Shown piece by piece: positions 6,984-15,921 of a stretch of 64,000 nucleotides of DNA (positions within the stretch are counted from its first letter, which is position 1; each line of letters opens with the position of its first letter). The notes under the pieces are model-generated. The model made no database searches, was not told the origin of the DNA, and saw nothing but the letters and a program-made list of their open reading frames with translations. The translations under genes and the position numbers were made by a program. Source of the stretch: an uncultured Lachnospiraceae bacterium (GTDB lineage: Bacteria > Bacillota > Clostridia > Lachnospirales > Lachnospiraceae). The DNA is taken from assembly GCA_910585965.1 (NCBI GenBank), contig CAJUHH010000016.1:18812-82811 (forward strand). Direction: 5' to 3'.

Positions 6984-8282
6984 CTATTCACTGACAATCC
7001 TGCCCTTTTCCAGCAACTCTTCCGCCAGCTCAAAGGTATCCATTTCAAAGGTGTCCATTTCCAGCCATTGGTACTGCATCGCGAGGATAATATAAGTATC
7101 ATCGCCCTTTCTTCCAAGATATAATCCGCAGTCCGCTGTCCCATCGCCGTCTGTAACGCAGAATTCTGCCGCCGCAGTATCCCCGATGCAAGTCTCTCCG
7201 CAGGAACGCACGGTCAAATTGTCTGCCTCTTCCCCGATCCCTTCGTTGACTATCATTCTTAGAAGTTCTTCATCGTTCTCCCCGTCCGGCAGCATCTCGT
7301 CCAGGGCAAGGGCGCTCAAATCCCCAATGGCAATGCCGCAGCCCGCGCCGTCACTGTTCCCTCCCGGGGCATAAACGACGATTTCCTCATCTTCATACTC
7401 GATTTCCCATCCCTCCGGGAAATCAAACTTTACGACACTGGAAAAACCTGCCTCTGACTCTTCGATATAATGATTCAGTTTTTCCTGCATCTCTTCGGTA
7501 TCCCATCCTAAGTCCACCTCATAAAAAGCTTCCAGCTCTTCCAAAAGTTCCGGCGTTTCCGGCGTTGACTCCTGCCCATCGACTGTCACATCCAGCAGCA
7601 CTAATATATCCGATTCCAGCTCTCTCAGGTAAGTGGTTCGACAGCATACATGGTATTCTTCTTCCAGATCGTCATAAAAACAATATTCTGCCGTTATAGC
7701 GCATGCATTTTCACCCGCAGGGCGGACATCCGTCATTTCCAGATCCCCGTACTCTTCATGTGCGGCATACTCTTCTTCATAATAGATGCAGTTTACATAT
7801 TTTTGCAGCATTTCCTCAAGGGGGGCTTCTTTTTCCTCCATGAGCAGATAGTGATTGATGCTGAAATCGAACGTAACGCCAAACAGATCAGCCCAGGCAG
7901 TGCCGGGCATTTCCCCGTTTATCACATACCAGGATTTTTCCCATTGCGGAATATAAAGCGTCACTGTCTTGCGCTTTACTCTTCCATTCTCCTTATCTTC
8001 GTCCATATAGGCTGTCAGCATTTCCTTCTGCAGATATCGGAAACCGCCATAATCCCCGATATCCTCCATGCCGAATACAGGCGCCTGGACAGCCGGGTCT
8101 TCCTCTTCTTCCGCTTCCAAGTCCTCTTCTTCTGAAGTTTCTTCCTTCTTTGTATCCTTGCCTGTCTTTTCCGCCGTCGCATTGGCCACATTTCTGACCT
8201 GCTCCATCGGACCGCACCCGGCAAGCAGAACACATAAGAACAGTAATACGCCTATCCGCAAACCAACTGTTTTTCTATTCAT
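6984..8282 (-). CDS. Predicted lipoprotein of unknown function
   Basis: A surface lipoprotein of about 432 residues. The N-terminus has a basic start, a hydrophobic stretch and the lipobox LLAGC, so Cys would be lipidated and the protein anchored outside the membrane. A low-complexity Glu/Asp-rich linker (about 45-65) follows, then two mixed alpha/beta regions resembling generic Lachnospiraceae lipoprotein domains. Near the C-terminus the six residues EMDTFE occur as a tandem repeat (MDTFEMDTFE). The ATG at 8282 is preferred to the GTG nine nt upstream because of ribosome-site spacing. It lies 52 nt after serA and ends at a terminator, so it is probably the last gene of the serC-serA transcript. 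No ligand can be inferred. Confidence 0.85.
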   Translation of the reverse strand: MNRKTVGLRIGVLLFLCVLLAGCGPMEQVRNVANATAEKTGKDTKKEETSEEEDLEAEEEEDPAVQAPVFGMEDIGDYGGFRYLQKEMLTAYMDEDKENGRVKRKTVTLYIPQWEKSWYVINGEMPGTAWADLFGVTFDFSINHYLLMEEKEAPLEEMLQKYVNCIYYEEEYAAHEEYGDLEMTDVRPAGENACAITAEYCFYDDLEEEYHVCCRTTYLRELESDILVLLDVTVDGQESTPETPELLEELEAFYEVDLGWDTEEMQEKLNHYIEESEAGFSSVVKFDFPEGWEIEYEDEEIVVYAPGGNSDGAGCGIAIGDLSALALDEMLPDGENDEELLRMIVNEGIGEEADNLTVRSCGETCIGDTAAAEFCVTDGDGTADCGLYLGRKGDDTYIILAMQYQWLEMDTFEMDTFELAEELLEKGRIVSE

Positions 8283-8334
8283 CTCTCTCACCCTTGTTCA
8301 TCAATCCGCCCCTGTGCCTTCATCCTCTGCGGCG

Positions 8335-9498
8335 CTATTTGACTACCCTGACGCGGAATACTCCCGGGATCGACTGCAGCTTTTCAATCATCTCCTCTGT
8401 CGCCGGGCTTTCTAAGTCGATCATAGTATAGGCCACTTCCCCTTTGGATTTGTTGGTCATATCGGTAATATTGATACCCTCATCGCCAAAGCATGCCGTA
8501 AACTTCGTAATCATATTGGCTATGTTCCTGTGGAAAATAGCAATCCTTCCTGCCTGGGAACAGATTCCCATATCGCAGTTCGGATAATTCACGCTGTTGA
8601 TAATGTTTCCATTTTCCAGGTAATTCATCAGTTCTTTTACCGCCATCTTCGCGCAGTTGTCCTCGGACTCCTCCGTAGACGCGCCCAGATGGGGGATCAC
8701 GATACAGCCTTCCTGCCCCGCCGTCACTTGGTTCGGGAAATCCGACACATATTTCCGTATCTTCCCTTCCCGGATGCCTTCCAGCACATCCTCTTCCATC
8801 ACCAGAGAGTCCCTGGAAAAATTAAGCAAGATGACTCCTTTTTTCATCTTGTCGATAGCCGCTTTGCCCACCATGCCCTTTGTGCTTTCCAGAAGCGGTA
8901 CGTGTATCGTAATGATGTCGCAGTTTTCATAAATTTCTTCCACATTCAGCACATGCTTTACGTCGCGGCTTAAGTTCCATGCGGCATCCACAGACACATA
9001 GGGATCGAATCCATATACTTCCATTCCCATATGCTTCGCCACATTGGCTACTTTTACGCCAATCGCGCCCAGGCCGATAATGCCCAGTTTCTTATCCTGT
9101 ACTTCCGTCCCGGCAAAATTCTTTTTTTCTTTTTCCGCCGCTTTTGCTATATTTTCATCGCCCTTATTGGCTTCCACCCAGTTAATGCCGCCTACGATGT
9201 CACGGCAGGCAAGGAGCATTCCGGCGATCACCAGTTCTTTTACCCCATTGGCATTTGCCCCGGGCGTATTAAAAACAACGATTCCCTTTTCCGCGCATTT
9301 ATCCAGCGGAATATTGTTTACCCCCGCCCCGGCCCTGGCCACTGCCAGCAGTCTTTCGGGAAGCTCCATATCGTGCATGGACGCGCTGCGGACCAAAATC
9401 CCGTCCGCTTCGCCGACAGCCTCCGTTTTCTTGTAATTTGCGGTAAATTTATTCAGCCCTACCTCCGCAATCGGGTTTAAGCAGTGATATTGAAACAT
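8335..9498 (-). CDS. serA: D-3-phosphoglycerate dehydrogenase with ACT domain
   Basis: The enzyme oxidises 3-phosphoglycerate to 3-phosphohydroxypyruvate with NAD, the first step of serine synthesis. The 387-residue protein has the 2-hydroxyacid dehydrogenase fold: a Rossmann motif LGIIGLGAIGVKVAN, the LLNFSRDSLV segment with the substrate Arg, and the catalytic VIPHLGASTEES His region. An ACT domain occupies about the last 75 residues and would allow serine feedback. It lacks the extra intervening domain of long SerA forms. The start at 9498 (MFQYHCLNP) follows the serC stop by 13 nt; the upstream extension reads into serC. It is co-transcribed with serC. Confidence 0.95.
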   Translation of the reverse strand: MFQYHCLNPIAEVGLNKFTANYKKTEAVGEADGILVRSASMHDMELPERLLAVARAGAGVNNIPLDKCAEKGIVVFNTPGANANGVKELVIAGMLLACRDIVGGINWVEANKGDENIAKAAEKEKKNFAGTEVQDKKLGIIGLGAIGVKVANVAKHMGMEVYGFDPYVSVDAAWNLSRDVKHVLNVEEIYENCDIITIHVPLLESTKGMVGKAAIDKMKKGVILLNFSRDSLVMEEDVLEGIREGKIRKYVSDFPNQVTAGQEGCIVIPHLGASTEESEDNCAKMAVKELMNYLENGNIINSVNYPNCDMGICSQAGRIAIFHRNIANMITKFTACFGDEGINITDMTNKSKGEVAYTMIDLESPATEEMIEKLQSIPGVFRVRVVK

Positions 9499-9511
9499 AA
9501 TCGTCCTCCAT

Positions 9512-10600
9512 TTACGCGTTATCGGCCTCGGCCTCAAATTTTTTCATAAATTCCACCAGTTTTTCCACGCCTTCGATCGGCATCGCATTATATATGCTGG
9601 CGCGCATGCCGCCCACGCTCCTATGCCCTTTTAAGTTCTCCAAGCCCGCTTCTTTCGCTTCCTTTACGAACTTCGCATCCAGCTCCTCGCTTCCTGTCAC
9701 GAAAGGAACGTTCATCAGGGAGCGGTCTTCTTTCCTTACCGTACCCCGGAACAGCTTGCTTTCATCCAGGAAATCATATAATATTTTCGCCTTTTTTTCA
9801 TTATATTCTTTCATCGCCGCAAGGCCGCCCTGCTTTTTCAGCCACTTGAATACCTTGCCGCAAATATAAATGCCGTATGCGGGAGGCGTATTATAAAGGG
9901 AATCCGCATCCGCATGGGTTTTATACCTTAACATAGTCGGAGTTCCCGGAAGAACATCCTCCGTGACCAAATCTTCTCTGATAATCACAATCACTACGCC
10001 AGCCGGCCCGATATTTTTTTGTACGCCGCCGTAGATCACCCCGTATTTGCTCACATCCACCGGCTCCGATAGAAAGCAGGAAGATACGTCTGCCACAAGG
10101 GTATGGCCTTTTGTATTCGGCAAAGTCTTGAATTTTGTGCCGTAAATCGTATTATTTTCACAAATATAGACATAATCCGCATCTTCCGGGATATCCAGGT
10201 CGAAGCAGTCCGGAATATAAGAAAAGGTCTTGTCTGCGGAAGAAGCCACTTCTATAGCTTCGCCATACAGCTTTGCTTCCTGGTAGGCCTTCTTCGCCCA
10301 CTGCCCCGTCACGATATAAGCCGCCTTTTTCCTTTTCATCAAATTCATCGGTATCATGGCGAACTGCTGGCTTGCCCCTCCCTGCAGGAATAATACCTTG
10401 TAGTTGTCAGGAATCTCCATCAGCTCCCTTAAGTCGGCTTCCGCTTCCTTTATAATCGTATCATATGCCTTGGAGCGGTGGCTCATCTCCATTACGGACA
10501 TGCCCGTCCCCTTATAATCCAGCATTTCATCCGCTGCTTCTTTTAAAACCTCCTCCGGCAGAACCGCAGGCCCTGCTGAAAAATTATACACTCTGGACAA
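9512..10600 (-). CDS. serC: Phosphoserine aminotransferase
   Basis: This PLP enzyme converts 3-phosphohydroxypyruvate and glutamate to phosphoserine, the second step of serine synthesis (it can also serve pyridoxine synthesis). The protein opens with the family signature RVYNFSAGPAVLPEEVL, contains FLQGGASQQFAMIPMNL (phosphate/PLP contacts) and the PLP-lysine segment IYGGVQKNIGPAG, and ends with GHRSVGGMRASIYNAM. The likely start is a TTG at 10600, which has GGAGGAG at ideal distance and places the family N-terminus correctly; an ATG at 10630 is the alternative. A promoter lies at 10662-10690. serB is not present in the window. Confidence 0.94.
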   Translation of the reverse strand: MSRVYNFSAGPAVLPEEVLKEAADEMLDYKGTGMSVMEMSHRSKAYDTIIKEAEADLRELMEIPDNYKVLFLQGGASQQFAMIPMNLMKRKKAAYIVTGQWAKKAYQEAKLYGEAIEVASSADKTFSYIPDCFDLDIPEDADYVYICENNTIYGTKFKTLPNTKGHTLVADVSSCFLSEPVDVSKYGVIYGGVQKNIGPAGVVIVIIREDLVTEDVLPGTPTMLRYKTHADADSLYNTPPAYGIYICGKVFKWLKKQGGLAAMKEYNEKKAKILYDFLDESKLFRGTVRKEDRSLMNVPFVTGSEELDAKFVKEAKEAGLENLKGHRSVGGMRASIYNAMPIEGVEKLVEFMKKFEAEADNA

Positions 10601-10661
10601 TTTTCTCTCCTCCTCTGTCTCTGTTCTCATAGCTCCGCATAGCTTCGCATAACAATATTTT

Positions 10662-10690
10662 ATTTTACCTTTCCTGCATCGATCCGTCAA
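10662..10690 (-). promoter_or_regulatory. Promoter of serC-serA
   Basis: On the minus strand TTGACG (10685-10690) and TAAAAT (10662-10667) are spaced by 17 nt. Palindromic element copy 2 ends 20 nt upstream of the -35 box. Confidence 0.8.
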
Positions 10691-10710
10691 CCGTCAGTAA
10701 ATACGGAAAT

Positions 10711-11067
10711 CAATTTTTGCAGCCGGCATGGCGCGCACAGCCGTCCCGGGGAACGCCAAGTGCAGCCGCCGGAAACGGAGTTCGACAAGGACTGGGATTT
10801 TCTGCTGAAGCTTCCAATCAGATTTCACTAATGAAATGGGCAAACATGGACAAGCCGATCGGGTCGGAAAAAAAAGACATCCGTGTCCTTTTTTCCTGAA
10901 ATTGCCATCCATGGCAATTTCACCCTGGATTTTCAACCATTTCATAAGTGAAATGACTGATTGTACGCAACAGTAGAAAATCCCAGTCCCTGTCGAACTC
11001 CGTTTCCGGCGGCTGCACTTGGCGTTCCCCGGGACGGCTGTGCGCGCCATGCCAGCTGCAAAAATTG
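10711..11067. repeat. Long-armed palindromic element, copy 2
   Basis: Arms 10711-10807 and 10971-11067 are 97-nt inverted repeats matching at 94 positions; the core between them (10808-10970, 163 nt) is homologous to copies 1 and 3. The arm sequence is unrelated to those of the other copies, apart from a loosely similar ATTTTTGC near the outer edge shared with copy 3. In the 11-bp core hairpin the C-G pair of copies 1 and 3 is replaced by A-T (TGAAATTGCCA/TGGCAATTTCA), a compensated change. The variable core hairpin here is A-rich/T-rich with loop TCCG. It fills the gap between the ldt stop (10 nt away) and the serC promoter. Confidence 0.92.
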
Positions 11068-11077
11068 GTTGCCGCGA

Positions 11078-12475
11078 TCAGTAAAACATGACCACCGGCG
11101 TTCCGACCTCCACCATATCATACAAATCGCTCATGGCATCATAGGGCGTATTGATGCAGCCGTGGGAACCCGCGCTTTTATAAATCTCCCCGCCGTATTC
11201 ACTGCGCCATGAGGCATCATGAATACCGATATTTCCCTTTACCGGCATCCAGAAGTTTACGTGGGATTCATACCCGGGCCCCCGCAGCACCCTGTTCCTG
11301 CCTTTTGCATATACGTAATTCACGCCTTCCGGCGTTCCCCATCTCCTCCCGGTATTGCCGGTGACGATGGGCGTTTCCAGTTCCAGCTTTCCATCCAGAT
11401 AATAATACATCATCTGTTCCCCCATATCCACTTCAATATAGGTGCTTCCAATATCATCCTTCCCCTGCTGCCAGCCCTCCTGAAGATAGCTTGGCATATG
11501 CATTTCCGCTTTTCTCTCCGCAAAAGCCTGTTTCAAATATTCCTTTTCCGCTTTCCGGTCCATACGGTTGCCGTAAGTGCCGCCTTCCACTTCCACCGTT
11601 TCCCCGCGCGTGGCCTGAAAATGCCGGACTCCTCCGACCGTATCGTATTCCTCTGCCAGACGGTCTACAAATTCTTCTATTTTCTTTTCATCCGCCGCAA
11701 TCTTCCCCTCTTCGTCATAAAGAAACTCTCCGTTTTCTCCCGCTGCCATCCAGTCACAAACGACGGAGGCATCAATAGGAACCTGTTCTTCCCCAAAGCA
11801 GTAAGTAATCCGGCAGTCCTGGAAGTCCCTTACTTTTTCCCACAATGCCAAAGTTTCCTTCATTTCCTCCGTATAAGGAAGATCCATATAACATCCGCTC
11901 TCTTCCAGATCCAGCTCGGTTTCTATGGCAAGCAGGCTCCTCCTCACCGCTTTCTTTGCCTTTTCTTCATCCAAAACGCCTTTCCGTTCATCCACAAGCA
12001 TATACCCATTGTCCGCCTTTACGATCCATACCTGCCTCTCATCCGCCTTTTTTTCCATAAAAGCCGGACTCGACTCCAAAACCTCCCAAAGGCGGTTCTC
12101 ATCAAAAGAAATGTCCGGCGCCAGTTTCTTTTCCTTTGAAGCGATCAGGCGGTATCCCCACAGGTAAGGGTGCTGTATGCTTAAATGCAGACGGAGAGCC
12201 TCTTTAAAGTCAAACGTAAAACCAATGTCCTCCGCTTTTATCAAAAATGGCTCCCCTTTGGCATCGTAAATGGTCAGTCCGTCATAAGAACAGGATTTTA
12301 GCAACTCTTCATTTACCTCTTCCACCGTCTTCCCGGTGCAATAGACCCCGTTGATCCATGTGCCATAACTGAACCCGTTTTTATAATATTCCGCCAATCC
12401 CACATAGGATACCGCCAGCAGGAAAAGAATGCCCGCTATGGCGACTCCCGTTTTTCTTATTGTCTTTTTCTTCAT
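11078..12475 (-). CDS. L,D-transpeptidase (YkuD) with N-terminal peptidoglycan-binding-type domain
   Basis: The protein forms 3-3 cross-links in peptidoglycan or attaches proteins to it. It is 465 residues long: a signal-anchor helix at about 9-29, an extracytoplasmic region of repeated alpha/beta structure like the PG_binding_4 domain seen in clostridial YkuD proteins, and a C-terminal YkuD domain. The catalytic motif is complete: IGIHDASW supplies the His and SAGSHGCINTPYDAM the His-Gly-Cys with the nucleophile Cys. It starts 2 nt after ilvB ends, so it is read as the last gene of the leuB-ilvDB operon, an unusual place for a wall enzyme. The stop codon lies 10 nt from palindromic element copy 2. 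Confidence 0.92.
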   Translation of the reverse strand: MKKKTIRKTGVAIAGILFLLAVSYVGLAEYYKNGFSYGTWINGVYCTGKTVEEVNEELLKSCSYDGLTIYDAKGEPFLIKAEDIGFTFDFKEALRLHLSIQHPYLWGYRLIASKEKKLAPDISFDENRLWEVLESSPAFMEKKADERQVWIVKADNGYMLVDERKGVLDEEKAKKAVRRSLLAIETELDLEESGCYMDLPYTEEMKETLALWEKVRDFQDCRITYCFGEEQVPIDASVVCDWMAAGENGEFLYDEEGKIAADEKKIEEFVDRLAEEYDTVGGVRHFQATRGETVEVEGGTYGNRMDRKAEKEYLKQAFAERKAEMHMPSYLQEGWQQGKDDIGSTYIEVDMGEQMMYYYLDGKLELETPIVTGNTGRRWGTPEGVNYVYAKGRNRVLRGPGYESHVNFWMPVKGNIGIHDASWRSEYGGEIYKSAGSHGCINTPYDAMSDLYDMVEVGTPVVMFY

Positions 12476-12477
12476 TT

Positions 12478-14181
12478 CTATTCATTCTTTTTTAAATCGG
12501 TCTCGTCAAATGCCTTGCTGATCGCCTCCCCGGCAGGAACCATGGGGAATACCTTATCGTCCTCCTGGATCACGCATTCTATCAGCACTGGCGCTTTTAA
12601 AGCGATCGCTTTTTCAATCGCCGGACCCGCCTCTTCCTTTTTCGTCACCCGTATCGCCTCGCAGCCAAGCCCTTCCGCCACTTTGCAAAAATCTACCTTA
12701 TCGTTTAAAACGGTCTGGGAATACCTTCCCCCATAAAATAAAGTCTGCCATTGGCGCACCATCCCAAGCACATGATTATTGATCACGATCTGGATCACCG
12801 GAATGTGATAACGGCTTGCCGTCGCCAGTTCGTTCATATTCATCCGAAAACAGCCGTCTCCGGCAATATTCACGCAAATCTTATCCGGCCTTCCCATCTT
12901 GGCTCCAATACAAGCACCGAGGCCGTATCCCATTGTGCCGAGGCCGCCGGAGCTTAGAAAAGTTCTCGGCTCGGAATATTTATAATATTGGGCTGCCCAC
13001 ATCTGATGCTGTCCCACATCGGTCGTCACCACTGCCTTTCCTTCCGTAATACGATCCAGCTCTTCTATAATGTATGGGCAGGACAAGCCCTCTTTGTTAT
13101 AATTCAAAGGATATTTTTCCTTTAACTCCTGGATATGGCCGATCCATTCCTTATGTTCCATCCGGGGCAGATGCCGGTTGATCTGCATCAGCACTTCTTT
13201 CAGATCGCCCACGATAAAAGCATCCGTACGGATATTCTTATTGATTTCCGCCGCATCGATATCGATCTGCAGCACTTTGGCATGGCTCGCGAACTTCGCC
13301 GCATTCCCTACCACGCGGTCGGAGAACCTGGCTCCCAGCGCCACCAGCAAATCGCATTCGCTGACGCCCAGGTTGGAAGTCTTCGTCCCATGCATGCCGA
13401 TCATTCCTGTGTACAAATCATCATGCCCGTCAAATGCGCCTTTTCCCATCAGCGTATCGCAGACCGGGGCATCCAGTTTTTTGGCAAACTCCCTGACCTC
13501 GTCCGCCGCTTCCGATATGATGGCTCCGCCCCCCACGTAAATATAGGGTTTTTTCGCTTTCTGCAATAATTCCAGCGCCTTGTCGATGTCTTCCTTCGTA
13601 TAGCGCCTTTCCTTCGATGCCTCTTTCCCATGGGATGTCTTCCCATTGGATACCTCTTTCGGCTCGTACTCGCACTGGTTTGCCGTCACATCCTTGGTGA
13701 TATCCACCAGCACCGGGCCGGGCCGGCCGCTTCCCGCGATCTGGAACGCTTTGCGCAGCGTATCTGCCAAAATATTGACATCCTTTACAATATAACCATG
13801 TTTGGTAATCGGCATAGTGACGCCGGCAATATCCACTTCCTGGAAAGAATCCTTGCCTAAAAGAGGCAGATTTACATTACAAGTAATAGCTACTATCGGC
13901 ACCGAATCCATATATGCGGTAGCGATCCCTGTCACCAGATTCGTCGCCCCCGGCCCGCTGGTCGCGAGGCAGACCCCCGTTTTCCCCGTAGCCCTCGCAT
14001 AACCGTCCGCCGCATGGGCCGCTCCCTGTTCATGGGAAGTCAGAATATGGTTGATTTCACCGCTATGTTTATATAAAGCATCGTATACATTTAAAATGGT
14101 TCCTCCGGGATAACCAAAAACGGTGTCCACTCCCTGTTCCTTTAAGCATTCTACTACTATTTCCGCTCCTGTCAGCTGCAT
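12478..14181 (-). CDS. ilvB: Acetolactate synthase, large (catalytic) subunit
   Basis: This ThDP/FAD enzyme condenses two pyruvates to acetolactate, or pyruvate with 2-oxobutyrate, the first common step of valine, leucine and isoleucine synthesis. The 567-residue protein shows VFGYPGGTILNVYDAL, the catalytic Glu region ILTSHEQGAAHAADGYARA, the FAD-domain centre, and the ThDP-binding motif from GDGCFRMN to VINNHVLG. The ATG at 14181 is preferred to the GTG just before it. It lies 33 nt after ilvD. No small regulatory subunit (ilvN/ilvH) is adjacent; it may be encoded elsewhere. Confidence 0.95.
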   Translation of the reverse strand: MQLTGAEIVVECLKEQGVDTVFGYPGGTILNVYDALYKHSGEINHILTSHEQGAAHAADGYARATGKTGVCLATSGPGATNLVTGIATAYMDSVPIVAITCNVNLPLLGKDSFQEVDIAGVTMPITKHGYIVKDVNILADTLRKAFQIAGSGRPGPVLVDITKDVTANQCEYEPKEVSNGKTSHGKEASKERRYTKEDIDKALELLQKAKKPYIYVGGGAIISEAADEVREFAKKLDAPVCDTLMGKGAFDGHDDLYTGMIGMHGTKTSNLGVSECDLLVALGARFSDRVVGNAAKFASHAKVLQIDIDAAEINKNIRTDAFIVGDLKEVLMQINRHLPRMEHKEWIGHIQELKEKYPLNYNKEGLSCPYIIEELDRITEGKAVVTTDVGQHQMWAAQYYKYSEPRTFLSSGGLGTMGYGLGACIGAKMGRPDKICVNIAGDGCFRMNMNELATASRYHIPVIQIVINNHVLGMVRQWQTLFYGGRYSQTVLNDKVDFCKVAEGLGCEAIRVTKKEEAGPAIEKAIALKAPVLIECVIQEDDKVFPMVPAGEAISKAFDETDLKKNE

Positions 14182-14214
14182 CACTGTTTCCTCCTAACTT
14201 TATTCCCGAAAGCC

Positions 14215-15888
14215 CTATGTCAAATGCGGCGCTTCCAATATCGCGCCTCTGTTGCCGCTCGTCACCAGCTCCCTATAACGCGCCAGATAGCCGGTCGTCA
14301 CCTTCGGTTCCCTGGGCTTCCATCCTGCCCTTCTCCGCTCCAGCTCTTCTTCCGATACTTTCATATGGATCGTGTTTTCCGGTATATTAATGCAGATCGT
14401 ATCCCCTTCTTCCACTAAAGCGATCGGTCCTCCCACCGCTGCTTCCGGCGATACATGGCCAATGGATGCTCCACGGGACGCGCCGGAAAAACGTCCGTCC
14501 GTAATCAGCGCCACGCTTGCCCCAAGGCCCATTCCGGCAATCGCGGAAGTCGGATTCAGCATTTCCCTCATGCCCGGCCCGCCTTTGGGTCCTTCGTAAC
14601 GGATCACCACCACATCGCCCGCCACGATTTTTCCGCCTTTGATCGCTTCGATGGCATCCTCTTCGCATTCAAATACCCTTGCCGGCCCTTCGTGTACCAT
14701 CATTTCCGGCACTACCGCCGAGCGCTTCACTACGCAGGAATCCGGCGCCAGATTGCCCTTTAACACCGCAATTCCGCCCGTTTCGCTGTAAGGATTTTCC
14801 AGCGGCCGGATGACATCGGGATTTTTATTGACGCAGCCGGCAATGTTCTCCCCTACCGTCTTTCCCGTCACCGTCAGCAAATCCGTATATAACAGATTCT
14901 TTTTATTCAATTCATTCATCACTGCATAAATCCCGCCCGCTTCGTTCAGATCCTCCATATAAGTAGGGCCGGCCGGAGCCAGGTGGCAGAGATTCGGCGT
15001 CTCTGCCGACAGCTTGTTCGCTACCTCCAGATCCAGTTCCACTCCAGCCTCATGAGCGATTGCAGGAAGATGGAGCATGGAATTGGTAGAACAGCCCAAG
15101 GCCATATCCATTCTCAACGCATTGATAAAAGCCTTTTCCGTCATAATATCGCGGGGCTTGATGTCTTTTTCCACTAATTCCATAATTTTCATGCCCGCAT
15201 GTTTGGCCAGACGGATCCTTTCCGAATATACCGCCGGAATTGTTCCGTTTCCTTTTAATCCCATTCCGAGGACTTCTGTCAGGCAGTTCATGGAATTCGC
15301 CGTATACATGCCGGAGCAGGAGCCGCAGGTAGGACAGACTTTTTCTTCAAATTCGCAAAGTTCTTCCATGGACATCGTCCCCGCCGCCACGCTGCCAACT
15401 GCCTCAAACATAGACGAAAGGCTTCTCTTTTCTCCCTTGACGCGCCCCGCCAGCATCGGGCCGCCGGAACAGAAAATCGTCGGAATATTGAGCCTTGCCG
15501 CCGCCATCAAAAGCCCAGGCACATTCTTGTCGCAGTTCGGAACCATGACCAGTCCGTCAAAACCGTGGGCTAACGCCATGCACTCCGTGCTGTCAGCGAT
15601 CAGATCCCTGGTGACAAGAGAATATTTCATGCCGATATGCCCCATGGCAATACCGTCGCATACGGCGATCGCCGGAAATACCACCGGCATTCCTCCCGCC
15701 ATAGCCACTCCCAGTTTTACCGCCTCCACGATTTTATCCAGGTTCATATGCCCAGGCACGATTTCGTTATAGGAACTTACAATGCCGATCATCGGCCGCT
15801 TTCTTTCTTCCTCGGTATAGCCGAGCGCGTTGAACAAACTTCTGTGCGGCGCCTGCTGTGCGCCTGTCTTTACGGAATCACTTCTCAT
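14215..15888 (-). CDS. ilvD: Dihydroxy-acid dehydratase
   Basis: This iron-sulfur enzyme dehydrates 2,3-dihydroxyisovalerate and its methylvalerate homologue to the 2-oxoacids of valine and isoleucine synthesis. The 557-residue protein has the expected length. Cluster ligands are seen in MVPNCDKNVPG and CPTCGSCSGMYTANSMNC, and the C-terminal swivel domain has DGRFSGASRGASIGHVSPEA. It lies between the GT-C gene and ilvB in the same operon. ilvC and ilvE are not in the window. Confidence 0.95.
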   Translation of the reverse strand: MRSDSVKTGAQQAPHRSLFNALGYTEEERKRPMIGIVSSYNEIVPGHMNLDKIVEAVKLGVAMAGGMPVVFPAIAVCDGIAMGHIGMKYSLVTRDLIADSTECMALAHGFDGLVMVPNCDKNVPGLLMAAARLNIPTIFCSGGPMLAGRVKGEKRSLSSMFEAVGSVAAGTMSMEELCEFEEKVCPTCGSCSGMYTANSMNCLTEVLGMGLKGNGTIPAVYSERIRLAKHAGMKIMELVEKDIKPRDIMTEKAFINALRMDMALGCSTNSMLHLPAIAHEAGVELDLEVANKLSAETPNLCHLAPAGPTYMEDLNEAGGIYAVMNELNKKNLLYTDLLTVTGKTVGENIAGCVNKNPDVIRPLENPYSETGGIAVLKGNLAPDSCVVKRSAVVPEMMVHEGPARVFECEEDAIEAIKGGKIVAGDVVVIRYEGPKGGPGMREMLNPTSAIAGMGLGASVALITDGRFSGASRGASIGHVSPEAAVGGPIALVEEGDTICINIPENTIHMKVSEEELERRRAGWKPREPKVTTGYLARYRELVTSGNRGAILEAPHLT

Positions 15889-15921
15889 CTTCCTCTTCTC
15901 CTCTTTTCATAAAAAAGTTCT

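Noticed and set aside
10711..11067. Palindromic elements as simple rho-independent terminators
   Set aside because: The stems are far too long, have multi-hairpin cores conserved between loci, and lack terminal T-runs at the outer ends.
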